The notes: generated from the letters alone by a model not told the origin. Positions 8,938 through 16,841 are shown, numbered from the stretch's first letter. The stretch: 64,000 nt of DNA from Shewanella sp. Isolate11 (GCF_022398315.1 NZ_JAKEVF010000005.1:45821-109820); one strand, 5' to 3'. Numbers and translations are program-made.

Positions 8938-8980
8938 TTCCCTTGGTGGGAATTATAATTAAAGTTACCAAAAAGGGAAG
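8938..8980 (-). promoter_or_regulatory. higBA promoter with two TTCCCTT operator-like repeats
   Basis: On the minus strand a perfect -10 TATAAT (8957-8952) sits between two related sites. TTCCC-TTGGT-GGGAA (8938-8952) is a perfect 5-bp inverted repeat. A second site on the minus strand at 8980-8967 reads CTTCCCTTTTTGGT. Overlap of the -10 with repeated sites is the usual layout for autorepression by a toxin-antitoxin complex. Confidence 0.6.
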
Positions 8981-9002
8981 TTTTCTTTTCTATATTTCAC
9001 AA

Positions 9003-11594
9003 TCACACCATTGCCGCTTCGTACACTTTTTCAACCTCGGTAAACTTAGTGACGCTCTCTAGGCGAGTTAAGGTTGTGAGTTTCATCGAGTTTTTCATTG
9101 GGCGATGTGGCACGTTGGTCACTGGCGTTTGCAGTGACAGTGGTTTGCCTAACTCAAATAAATAATACAAATCAGCAGAACCTGACTTCTTACCCGCTTG
9201 ATCTTCGGTAATGGCGTAGCGTGGTAACACTGTGACTCGTTTAACCGGCCAAAGTTTGTCAATTTGCTTGGTTGAACTTTGAGTGTCTGAGGTAGACGCC
9301 AACGCTAAATAGCGAATTTCCTCGGCAATATGCTGCTTAAATTTCTGCAAAAACGTGCTTTGCGGCAGGTGATACCACAGCGCTGTACCTTGCTCAAATT
9401 GTTCAAAGTAGCCATTATCACGCCCACGTTGCCCACCCAATGCCACTGTCATCGTCAAATCAGGGTACAGCACTTGGCGCATGCCGTAATAAGGTATGCG
9501 TGCAGCGTCTTGTACATAGAGCCTTTCCGCCATGCCAGCCACAGGATACATGGCTTCATTGTTTTGCCCTGTTTGTGCATTCGGCGCTGTGCCAATTTGC
9601 GTTTGCAAAAACGCTAGCAACCACTGGTGACCGGAATAACGGCTTTTAGTCTGGGTTGATTCAGTTTGACTAAGTTCGTTTTGGCTAGGCCAATTTTGAC
9701 TAGGTAACAGGGCAAATGCGCCAATACCCACTTCTTCTATCGCGGCTGCGTAGGGGTTGGGTGTTGTGGCTTGATCAAAAAAACCTGGGTATAAAGCAAA
9801 GGCACCAAAAACTGGACGGCTTTTTTTAGCTGGTTGCCCTTCGATTGTACCGGATGACTGCTCAGAAAAGCGCGGCTCTGATAAACGAATGAGTGCATCC
9901 CGGTAACGGTGCATTTGGTTAATGGCATCGTCTGGAACGTAATCGGTACATTCAATATCTTCATTGCTGTCATCAAAGCGGTTTTTCTCGGTTTTAATGC
10001 GGTACTTGGCATCAAACAGCCAAATAAACTGTTTTTCTTCATCAGTTTTGGCATTTTTAGGTAGCGTCACTTCCAACACAATATCCGGCTCTTGGTTAAC
10101 CAAGTACGAGCGGATTGATTGACCCTTTTTGGTAAATTTCGGCTCGTGTGCCAGCCTAGCGGTCACACCGTCGCTGCGTTTAAAACGAAAGGCTCCAGCA
10201 AAGCCATCTTTTAGTTGGTACTCAAAAAAGTCATTCTGGGCGAGCTTAGTCGCCCCGTTTTCCACCAATTCAAAGCCGAGATCCTGCTCTAAAATCTGTT
10301 TCAAACACAAAAAGCACCATACTTCGAAAATCTCGGCCACCGACTTCATTGAAATGCTCGACTGATTGCCAAACACATCTAAATAAAATTTCAGCTCCTG
10401 CCAAATACGATACACCGCGCTGTAACCGGTTTTTTGCTGTAGCACTAACGACTCACGGTTTAACCCTGTGTATGCGCCAACCTCTTGTAAAAAACTCTGA
10501 CCTAACACTTTTTGCAGCGGTTGTTGCCAACTATGCAGCTCATTTAAAAATGAATCTGACAACCGTTGCCGCTCTGGTGCTTGGTTACTCTGCCTAAGCT
10601 TGTATTCAAACTCCGCTAATTGCCGCTTACTTTTACTCACCGCCATTTTGATAAAACGGTTTTCTGGGGTATCGACACTCAGTTGCTTTTTTTCGACCGC
10701 ATAGCGTTTATCGTACTGGCCATTAGCAAAGTCTTGCTTGACTTGCTCCGCTAACCTATGAGGCAGGTGGCCTTTTAACTTGGCCGCTTTGATATTGGCA
10801 ACCGTCGGTTGCAAGCGGCTATGTGGGGCGGCACAAATCACTTTTAAGCCTTGTTCAAAACGCTTCCGCAACGCGGCAAAATTAGCCAACCACATCAGTG
10901 GAAAATGTCCGCGTTGCTGGCTAGTCGCTGCATCTTGCTCGGTTTTTTCGACCAAACTAAAGCGCCAAAGAGGGTACACTTTGTCGATGGCTTGGTACAT
11001 GGCGGGCAAGTCTTGGTGCAGTGCCATTTTGGTTGGCAGCACTTCAAAGGCTATGTGCTGCGTCTGTGTTTTGCCATTGTGCTCAAAGGTAAGCGGCAAG
11101 CGTAACCAGCCCACATCATTGCCGGTATTAATGGTGCCGGTTAAACGTGCGGGCACCATGCCCCTTGCGGTTTTTACTTCGGGGGCAAAACGAAATGCCT
11201 CATTCACGCTTTGGCTGCGATGGGTTAACCGCGCATTAGTGACTTCACTAAAAAAGACCCACTCAAACTGGTACTGAGTATTCTCAAAAAACAGCGGGGA
11301 ATTTAATGTAAGCTCAGCGTGTTTCGCTAAGCCATTGGCAACAAGGTCATTTTCGGCTAAGTCACTTTCATCTAACCCACTTTGTACCAGATCATCTGCA
11401 ACTAGCCCTTGCGGTTCAATAGCATTGCTCAGCTGCGCTGCTGGCGCAAAGCGCAATTCATAGCTAGGTTGCGTATGATTAGCGCTCACCCTGTGCACCA
11501 TTGTATTCTGGTACACACGCAACCGCTGGCTAATATCATTCGCCCAGACCGAAAACTCAAAGTCAGGGGTTTGTAATCGTATTAACTCCGGCAT
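9003..11594 (-). CDS. McrC-like DUF2357 / PD-(D/E)XK nuclease subunit
   Basis: This 863-residue protein is the presumed nuclease of a McrBC-like type IV restriction system. The N-terminal two thirds match the DUF2357 pattern (beta-rich, then a helical NRFIKMAVSK segment near 305). A PD-(D/E)XK nuclease core follows, with PDIVLEVTLP and WLFDAKYRI holding the Asp, Asp and Lys residues. It lies 85 bp downstream of the McrB-like ATPase gene on the same strand. Two low-complexity stretches stand out: residues 62-92 repeat DLV/GL units, and about 640-665 repeat SQNE/SQTE. The start ATG has GGAGTGGTAGGGA upstream. Confidence 0.85.
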   Translation of the reverse strand: MPELIRLQTPDFEFSVWANDISQRLRVYQNTMVHRVSANHTQPSYELRFAPAAQLSNAIEPQGLVADDLVQSGLDESDLAENDLVANGLAKHAELTLNSPLFFENTQYQFEWVFFSEVTNARLTHRSQSVNEAFRFAPEVKTARGMVPARLTGTINTGNDVGWLRLPLTFEHNGKTQTQHIAFEVLPTKMALHQDLPAMYQAIDKVYPLWRFSLVEKTEQDAATSQQRGHFPLMWLANFAALRKRFEQGLKVICAAPHSRLQPTVANIKAAKLKGHLPHRLAEQVKQDFANGQYDKRYAVEKKQLSVDTPENRFIKMAVSKSKRQLAEFEYKLRQSNQAPERQRLSDSFLNELHSWQQPLQKVLGQSFLQEVGAYTGLNRESLVLQQKTGYSAVYRIWQELKFYLDVFGNQSSISMKSVAEIFEVWCFLCLKQILEQDLGFELVENGATKLAQNDFFEYQLKDGFAGAFRFKRSDGVTARLAHEPKFTKKGQSIRSYLVNQEPDIVLEVTLPKNAKTDEEKQFIWLFDAKYRIKTEKNRFDDSNEDIECTDYVPDDAINQMHRYRDALIRLSEPRFSEQSSGTIEGQPAKKSRPVFGAFALYPGFFDQATTPNPYAAAIEEVGIGAFALLPSQNWPSQNELSQTESTQTKSRYSGHQWLLAFLQTQIGTAPNAQTGQNNEAMYPVAGMAERLYVQDAARIPYYGMRQVLYPDLTMTVALGGQRGRDNGYFEQFEQGTALWYHLPQSTFLQKFKQHIAEEIRYLALASTSDTQSSTKQIDKLWPVKRVTVLPRYAITEDQAGKKSGSADLYYLFELGKPLSLQTPVTNVPHRPMKNSMKLTTLTRLESVTKFTEVEKVYEAAMV

Positions 11595-11679
11595 TCCCTA
11601 CCACTCCTTACACCATCACTGTACGGGTTCTGCTTATAGGTTGCATTCATTGCAGAAGGCATCAAACAGCACCGACTCA

Positions 11680-13587
11680 TTAAGGCCAGAAACTGGTAAA
11701 GGTGGCGCTGGCTAATCGCCCGCTCATCCACTGCAACTTCGCTTTTGAACGGCAAGGTATACGAAGTACTTTTTCCTCATCAGTAGCACCATCGGCCACG
11801 ATTTTCTCACGATACAAGTCAGGGCGTTGATTCTTATCGCCTTGTTCTGCTTGCCAAATAGGGGCTAACTGGTCTGAAAGCACAACGCTAAGCTCTTCCA
11901 GCAAATCCTTGCGATTTGATGTAGTCAGCTTGTCGGTATCGCCTTCGATACGCGGCAGAACCTTACACATCATAAAGTCGTCCCATACGGCTTTTAGGGT
12001 CAGATCATCTTGTGGTTGGCTGCTAGCAACCGCAAGCAGCAGTTCATTGAGCGCACGAAATGCCAACTCAAACGGTGTATTTTTTAGCACTGCATTAACG
12101 GCCGATAAAAACGCAACGGTTTTGGTACCATCAGCATCAAAGGTATTGACTAAGTCTGCTTTGCTGGCGTGTGACCAAATAGGATAGCTAAGGCGTTTAT
12201 TGCAGCTGGTTGGGGTGAAAAAGTCGTGATAGTCGTTAGGGAAAAACGCGCCAAAATCAAAGCTCAGCGCTCGGTCAATCACTTTGCGCGAAAAGCCGTG
12301 AGTGGTTTCATCCATATTCACCGTGCCCGCAACAAGCAGGTTAAACGGAATACCTAAACCATATTGGCAAATATCTGCCCACAGCTCATCGTATTGCGCG
12401 TCATCAAAACCTAGCGCTTTGCGTAGCTTTTCTTTGTCCGCAACTTCTTTAATGGTGGCGGGTTTCAATAGCGCATCGCAGCTGTAGGTAAAGCTATCAC
12501 CCGTCCAACACCATTCGCGGGTTTCCAATACGGACAAGTAATCGGCAAAATACTGTTCAACAGGGGCAAGGTTCATTTCATCCAAACACAACCAGTAAGG
12601 TAATACCTGTTCAAGTACAGCACGCTCACCTGATACCACTAAGCGTTTACCTAGATCTTCGCTTTCTTGCACTTCAACGGTTAAGCCGCTATCAGCAATG
12701 GCACGCCAAGCTTTAGCGATAAACTGCAATACATCGGTAGTGATGTATTCGGCTTCGCCGTCTTTTGCGAGGCGTGAAATATATCCGAGTAAATCGCTCG
12801 GCTCATGCCAGTCAGGGCGCACCGAGGTTAAACAATAGGTTTCAGCAAACTGCTGTGATGTTTTTGCTTGTTCACGCACAAAGCGGGTTTTACCTGTGCC
12901 GGAGATGCCAGCGAGAAGGAGGAAGGGTTTGGATAGCGAGACCCCCTGAATAGTAAAAAGCTCTTTTGACTTACTCTGGCTAAAATCCTCTTCCTCTAAT
13001 AAATGTTCAAATTTAAATTCTTCTATGCTCTTGTATATTTGTAATAATTCTTGAAGATCTGTTATTAATTCATCGCTTTCAGGAAGACGATCGCTGCTAT
13101 AAAATTTCGCTGAAATATTCGGCTTTTCATATGACTTTCCAAGCGATGTTTCTGCCTTCAAATCGATTTCCTGTACACCCCAAGTTTTTAATCTAGGAAA
13201 TTGAGATAACAATACCCTCTTTATATCCTCTGCTCTTTTTTCCGATCTTTTCTTTCCTAAGTTTTTGGTAGGAATGGTTGTTCCTTGGTTCAACGAAAGG
13301 TAAAAACCTGAACCATCTGCATTGAACAGATAAACCGGATAAATTCCATCTTGCGTGGTTGTAGTGATCTTTGGATTAAGAATCGATAGCCAAGGGACAT
13401 TTGCCCAATTTCCAGCCCCAACACTTGCTTTAATCTCAAATAAATCGAAGTCTTGTTTTACTAATTGTTCGATTTCATTTTTTAAATCTTGGCGAAAAAG
13501 ATTTGCAATAGGATGCCCAGTAAATTGCTCTTTTGTTGCTTGCACCCAACCATTAACGAACTTGCTTAACTTCTCTTTGAGATTCAT
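11680..13587 (-). CDS. McrB-like AAA+ GTPase/ATPase with MrcB N-terminal domain
   Basis: This is the motor and recognition subunit of the McrBC-like pair. Residues about 10-125 match the MrcB_N (DUF3578) modified-DNA-binding domain (GAGNWANVPWLSILNP, GFYLSLNQG). The AAA_5 domain has Walker A GISGTGKT (227-234), the McrB signature LDEMNLA (335-341) with EQYFADYL, and the NMDETTHGFSRKVIDRA sensor block. The C-terminus MSGRLASATFTSFWP is typical of this subfamily. The ATG at 13587 (635 residues) is preferred for AAGGATA 4 nt upstream; a TTG 18 nt earlier is an alternative. A frameshifted regulator ends 14 bp before it. Confidence 0.9.
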   Translation of the reverse strand: MNLKEKLSKFVNGWVQATKEQFTGHPIANLFRQDLKNEIEQLVKQDFDLFEIKASVGAGNWANVPWLSILNPKITTTTQDGIYPVYLFNADGSGFYLSLNQGTTIPTKNLGKKRSEKRAEDIKRVLLSQFPRLKTWGVQEIDLKAETSLGKSYEKPNISAKFYSSDRLPESDELITDLQELLQIYKSIEEFKFEHLLEEEDFSQSKSKELFTIQGVSLSKPFLLLAGISGTGKTRFVREQAKTSQQFAETYCLTSVRPDWHEPSDLLGYISRLAKDGEAEYITTDVLQFIAKAWRAIADSGLTVEVQESEDLGKRLVVSGERAVLEQVLPYWLCLDEMNLAPVEQYFADYLSVLETREWCWTGDSFTYSCDALLKPATIKEVADKEKLRKALGFDDAQYDELWADICQYGLGIPFNLLVAGTVNMDETTHGFSRKVIDRALSFDFGAFFPNDYHDFFTPTSCNKRLSYPIWSHASKADLVNTFDADGTKTVAFLSAVNAVLKNTPFELAFRALNELLLAVASSQPQDDLTLKAVWDDFMMCKVLPRIEGDTDKLTTSNRKDLLEELSVVLSDQLAPIWQAEQGDKNQRPDLYREKIVADGATDEEKVLRIPCRSKAKLQWMSGRLASATFTSFWP

Positions 13588-13601
13588 AACTATCCTTAAA
13601 T

Positions 13602-13930
13602 TCAAACCAGCACTAAAAAATTAGCGTGTATTAGAGAAATACTCTTTGATGGTGTACTGTTACTCGATTTCACCAACTGAACGATACTCACATTTCTCAT
13701 GTTTTCAGTGTTCTCGATACATTGCTGACCGCTCGGCCTGTAAGTGTTGCCAGCTCAGTCACTGATTGCGGCTGTTGCTCGGAAATCACTTTTAACAACT
13801 GCTGGTTTTCTTTCGACAGCACATTAGCCATCGATTTCAGCGAATCGAACCAGATATCAACGGGGTAATCGGGATCGGGCGTTTGCCCTTTAATGCCAAT
13901 GACACAGCGCGATTGTCTTGCGTTTTTCAT
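13602..13930 (-). pseudogene. HTH DNA-binding regulator (HVO_A0114/TumA-like), frameshifted
   Basis: The first frame (13930-13697) gives 76 residues with a winged-helix core (QSVTELATLTGRAVSNVSRT) and stops at TLKT. The overlapping frame starts with ATG at 13700 (ATGA overlap with the stop) and continues MRNVSIVQLVKSS to TLVLV-type ending at TGA 13604-13602. Together they read as one protein: SRTLKT joined to an M-x-x-x-x-[IV]-V-x-L-x-K strand and an F-x-V-x-V end, as in the HVO_A0114 family. One missing base in the ACATG context would explain it. Family members act as antitoxins (TumA) or local repressors. The gene ends 14 bp before mcrB, so it may have controlled the restriction operon. Confidence 0.55.
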
Positions 13931-14001
13931 TGCTTTACTCAAATCGTTTGCTCACTAAGTTCCCAGCAAGTAGATAAAAAGCGCTTGGCCAATAAAAAAG
14001 A

Positions 14002-14017
14002 CTGTACGCGTGTACAT
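14002..14017. promoter_or_regulatory. Inverted repeat upstream of the regulator-mcrB operon
   Basis: CTGTACGCGTGTACAT contains TGTAC-N4-GTACA, about 72 bp before the regulator ATG. It also matches the LexA box CTGT-N8-ACAG at 7 of 8 positions. It could be an operator for the regulator or an SOS box; neither is proven. Confidence 0.35.
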
Positions 14018-14056
14018 AATCCACTCATGTTATCAACTACTGATAATGGCACAAGA

Positions 14057-14494
14057 TTATTTTCCATCATTCAGTGCAATGACAATCACTGACCACAGTA
14101 GGTGCACAACCAGTACGCTAGCAGTCTTGTCCGCCTTAGCTTTTAATCCTCGCCCAGCCCTTAGGTTTACTGGCGATACACTGCAAAGCGACAAGCTCAC
14201 ATAGGATTCACCACCTAGTTCGTCATCCAAAATACTGCCTTTCACGCAGTACATTCGCGGGCGGGTGTTGTCGGGCAGGCTGACTTTTCGCTGTGGCCGG
14301 TTGCCATCGGGGACTAGGTAGCCTGCGGCCATCAGCGCTTTGGCGGCGCGATCTGGGCTTAGGCCTTCAGTGGCTTCACGCCAGCCGGTTGGGTAAAACA
14401 GATAGAGGGTTTGTGGACCACTGGTATCTATCCAGCCTGCTCGTTGACGTACTTGGCTGCTGTAACCGGTTTGTGGGTGATTGTGTAGTTGGGT
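14057..14494 (-). pseudogene. C-terminal fragment of a DUF927-like helicase/primase
   Basis: This minus-strand frame has no start of its own and is preceded by an in-frame TGA (14497-14495). It reads QTLYLFYPTGWREAT, then DRAAKALMAAGYLVPDG, VSLPDNTRPRMYCVKG and SILDDE. That order (aromatic strand, R-A-A-K-x-L-x-x-x-G-x-L, LP-x-x-x-R-x-R-x-Y) resembles the C-terminus of DUF927-domain proteins found in integrative elements. The N-terminal part is absent; the DNA upstream is non-coding. The last 50 residues may be read-through. The family call is from memory of the pattern. Confidence 0.45.
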
Positions 14495-14898
14495 TCATCG
14501 TTTGCTTCCTCACTGATCTGTTAAGTTCAGTTAGGAGTTTGCCCCCACTTGTATTAAAGAGTTAAACGGACGCAGTAGGCAGATAAATGCCCAGATCATG
14601 CCGCTTTCTGAGGGTGCAGGTAGCTACTTGCCCCAGTATTTACATAATGCCCCAAGTGATAAATACCGAGTGGGCAGGGTTGGTGTGTGGCTAAATAGCG
14701 TGAATTAAGGCTTTGCCCAAACTGCCCTAGTTGCCCAAGAGGTAAGTGCCCAAAGCCATCTCAAAAGGGAAAGCCTTGCTCAACTAGAACGCCAAAACAC
14801 TTTTATGCGCATAAAAATGTAAAATTACGCACTTTTCTGCGCAAAAAAATGTAGACTAAGTTATACTACTGGCAGTTAACAGTCTTAATTGGCGGGAA
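14495..14898. other. Non-coding region with TGCCC repeats and an operator pair
   Basis: Between 14580 and 14760 TGCCC or GGGCA occurs about ten times, mostly as TGCCCAA or TGCCCCA, echoing 5950-6065 on the other side of the cargo. The last 100 bp hold the palindrome pair and promoter of the AAA ATPase gene. No gene is visible. Confidence 0.5.
14801..14867 (+). promoter_or_regulatory. Palindromic operator pair and -10 for the AAA ATPase gene
   Basis: TTTTATGCGCATAAAA (14801-14816) is a perfect 16-bp palindrome. TTTTCTGCGCAAAAAA (14833-14848) is a near copy, 32 bp or about three helical turns away. A TATACT -10 (14862-14867) follows. The layout suggests a repressor binding two sites on one face of the promoter. 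Confidence 0.6.
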
Positions 14899-16218
14899 AT
14901 GACAATGCAGCGCAACTTACTCAACGCCCTAATAGCATGGAAAAATCAACCTGTGCGCAAGCCATTATTGATCGATGGTGCAAGACAAACAGGTAAAACC
15001 TATCTGCTGCAAGAGTTGTTTGGGAACACCTTTGCCAACATCCTTCGTATCGACTTCCTTGAAAACCCTGCTTACAAAGAGGCTTTCGATGGCTCATTGT
15101 CACCTGACGAGCTAGTAATGAACATTGAGTTGTTAACCAACCAAGCATTCAACCCAGAAACCGACTTGCTGATATTAGATGAAATTGGCGAATGCGAACG
15201 TGCCGTTACTTCGCTTAAGTATTTTGCTGAAAAAGCACCGTCCTACTTTGTCGCAGCCAGCGGTTCGAACATTGGTTTGCTCAACACCTTCCCTGTTGGC
15301 AAGGTAGAACAATATAATTTACGACCACTGACCTTCCAAGAATTTATTTATGCATCCAACGAGCAAGCACTGATAAAAGCATTTGATAGTCAAGCAAGCA
15401 CACCGGCAGTACACACTAAATTGATGGATAAACTAACCGACTATTTTTTTACCGGTGGTATGCCGGAAGCCGTTTCTGCTTGGTATCAGTTTAAGGATTC
15501 AAGCATTCTAGAGCGTGTTGAAAAAGTCACAAAAATTCATGCCGATTTAGTTGAAGGTTATCGCCGCGATTTCGGTAAGTACGCGGGCAAGGTCGATGCC
15601 ACACTGATTGAATCGGTATTTAATAGCATTCCAGCGCAGATATCACTTGTCAGCGATGAGTCGGTTAAACGCTTTAAATTTAAGCATGTGCATGAGCGTA
15701 AATCTCGTTATAGCGATTTTGAAACCGCGATCCATTGGCTTAACTGCTGCCGCTTAGCTTTGCCAAACTACCCTATTGAAGGATTGCCGAAATCTCCGTT
15801 GGCGGCCTATAAAAAAGAAAATATGGTGAAACTGTTTCTGTTTGATGTGGGCCTGCTCAATCATATGCTGGGCAGCAGTTATAAAGAGATTAAGCAACAA
15901 AACTATGAATACAAAGGCTATGTGGCTGAAAACTTTGTGCAACAAGAGCTCACTGCTATTGGCGTTGACCCAAGCTATTCATGGAATGACGCCCGCGCCG
16001 AAATCGAATTTATTTTGGCGACCGATGAAGGCGATATCGTCCCTGTTGAAGTCAAAAGTGGTAAACGTACAAGAGCAAAATCGTTGGCATCCTACGTTGA
16101 AAAATGTACTCCAAGTAAAACCTTTAAGTTAACGGGTACACAAGGCTCTTCAGCGTTAGAACAAACCAATATAGTGATGCCTTTGTATTTCACGCAGTAT
16201 TTACCTCAGAGATGGTAA
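14899..16218 (+). CDS. AAA ATPase with DUF4143 C-terminal domain
   Basis: This 439-residue protein has an AAA_14 domain with Walker A GARQTGKT (27-34) and Walker B LLILDEIGE (90-98). The helical and nuclease-fold-like DUF4143 part follows, with a C-terminal VPVEVKSGKRTRAKSL motif that resembles a PD-(D/E)XK core (E-x-K). Such ATPases are common in accessory DNA; their role is not known. An ATG at 14905 has better spacing to GGCGGGA (14891-14897) than the one at 14899, so the true start may be six bases later. It is a monocistronic cargo gene with its own palindromic promoter. Confidence 0.88.
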   Translation: MTMQRNLLNALIAWKNQPVRKPLLIDGARQTGKTYLLQELFGNTFANILRIDFLENPAYKEAFDGSLSPDELVMNIELLTNQAFNPETDLLILDEIGECERAVTSLKYFAEKAPSYFVAASGSNIGLLNTFPVGKVEQYNLRPLTFQEFIYASNEQALIKAFDSQASTPAVHTKLMDKLTDYFFTGGMPEAVSAWYQFKDSSILERVEKVTKIHADLVEGYRRDFGKYAGKVDATLIESVFNSIPAQISLVSDESVKRFKFKHVHERKSRYSDFETAIHWLNCCRLALPNYPIEGLPKSPLAAYKKENMVKLFLFDVGLLNHMLGSSYKEIKQQNYEYKGYVAENFVQQELTAIGVDPSYSWNDARAEIEFILATDEGDIVPVEVKSGKRTRAKSLASYVEKCTPSKTFKLTGTQGSSALEQTNIVMPLYFTQYLPQRW

Positions 16219-16316
16219 AGGCGCGTTGCTTAGCCCCGAGGTCTAGACAAAGTTACCTTAGGGATAACAATTTGTAGACCTGATGCCTACCATTCGACAC
16301 TCAGCCTTATCTCTAT

Positions 16317-16375
16317 TGGATGCCATAGTATCCACATCTAGCTTATTTCTATTAAAATGGACACCATAATATCCA
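16317..16375. promoter_or_regulatory. Two 18-bp inverted repeats, operator-like
   Basis: TGGATGCCATAGTATCCA (16317-16334) and TGGACACCATAATATCCA (16358-16375) share TGGA-N10-TCCA and match at 14 of 18 bases. They are 41 bp apart centre to centre, about four helical turns. This is a typical double operator for an HTH repressor, but no repressor gene remains beside it. Confidence 0.55.
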
Positions 16376-16512
16376 TTTCAGACTGGATGAGTTTTCTGCT
16401 GACTCATTACTATCGCGTAGAACCAGTAAAGAATGGCAAAGCTATGTTGACGGAAATCGTGCTCGATAAAGCCCTTCAAAACTGCTATGTTTTAGCTCTA
16501 ACAGCAGCATAA
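16357..16512 (+). CDS. Possible 51-residue ORF overlapping the operator pair
   Basis: ATG at 16357 to TAA at 16510-16512. The product begins MDTIISISDWMSFLLTHYY and has no recognised family. It has no clear ribosome binding site and its start lies inside the second inverted repeat, so it may be the remnant of a gene the operators once controlled. A weak AAAAAC-N6-GTTTTT hairpin follows. Confidence 0.25.
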   Translation: MDTIISISDWMSFLLTHYYRVEPVKNGKAMLTEIVLDKALQNCYVLALTAA

Positions 16513-16570
16513 AAACGGCACTGTTTTTCCATTGCTAACCACTAAGATTTAGTAAAAGCCATAGGCAAGT

Positions 16571-16590
16571 GGTGGGCAGTTTGGTGGGCA
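16571..16590 (+). repeat. Right-end GGTGGGCA repeats
   Basis: GGTGGGCAG (16571) and GGTGGGCA (16583), 12 bp apart, match the two left copies at 4143 and 4155, which have the same spacing. This supports paired recombinase-related sites at both island ends. Confidence 0.6.
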
Positions 16591-16660
16591 AACAGGCATT
16601 TTTGAACGGTTTCTTTTCGATAACTCATTGAGTTTGTTAGGGTCTAGGCCGCTACTCAAT

Positions 16661-16785
16661 GAGCTGAATCTGAACGTGGAATAGCCTATCCCCGTCCAAT
16701 AGTGTCTTAAATGCCTTGTGCTTATTAGAAAAAGTCATTGCAAGTACAAGGCGTTAACTTTCCTGCCTAAATCGATTCTCAGATG
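16661..16785. repeat. attR-like repeat: displaced yicC 3' end and terminator
   Basis: GAGCTGAATCTGAACGTGGA followed by ATAG matches the last 24 bases of yicC at 17 positions and keeps GAATAG. CCCGTCCAA at 16691 then aligns with 4021 and the following terminator region. The hairpin arms differ from the left copy (GCCTTGT with ACAAGGC instead of CCCTGTATT with AATACAGGG) yet still pair, so both are real descendants of one yicC terminator. This marks the right boundary of the island. Confidence 0.6.
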
Positions 16786-16807
16786 GCTGACGAGTTAGCA
16801 GCGAATC

Positions 16808-16834
16808 AAACCATCCGGAACTTCCGAATGGTTT
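16808..16834. terminator. Inverted repeat beside the island end
   Basis: AAACCATCCGGA and TCCGAATGGTTT form a 12-bp stem with one mismatch and a 3-nt loop, 8 bp before a second, stronger hairpin. It may be a double terminator. Confidence 0.45.
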
Positions 16835-16841
16835 AGTTAGT

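Noticed and set aside
14293..14565. 90-codon plus-strand frame
   Set aside because: It runs opposite the DUF927-like fragment, whose minus-strand frame is much more protein-like.
16250..16270. AAGTTACCTTAGGGATAACA resembles a conserved loop of large-subunit rRNA, especially mitochondrial 16S
   Set aside because: Only about 20 bases match, no flanking rRNA sequence is present, and the match lies in a local inverted repeat; most likely chance.
16357..16512. 51-codon frame considered as a true antitoxin gene
   Set aside because: No ribosome binding site, no recognised fold and a start inside an operator-like repeat; kept only as a low-confidence feature.
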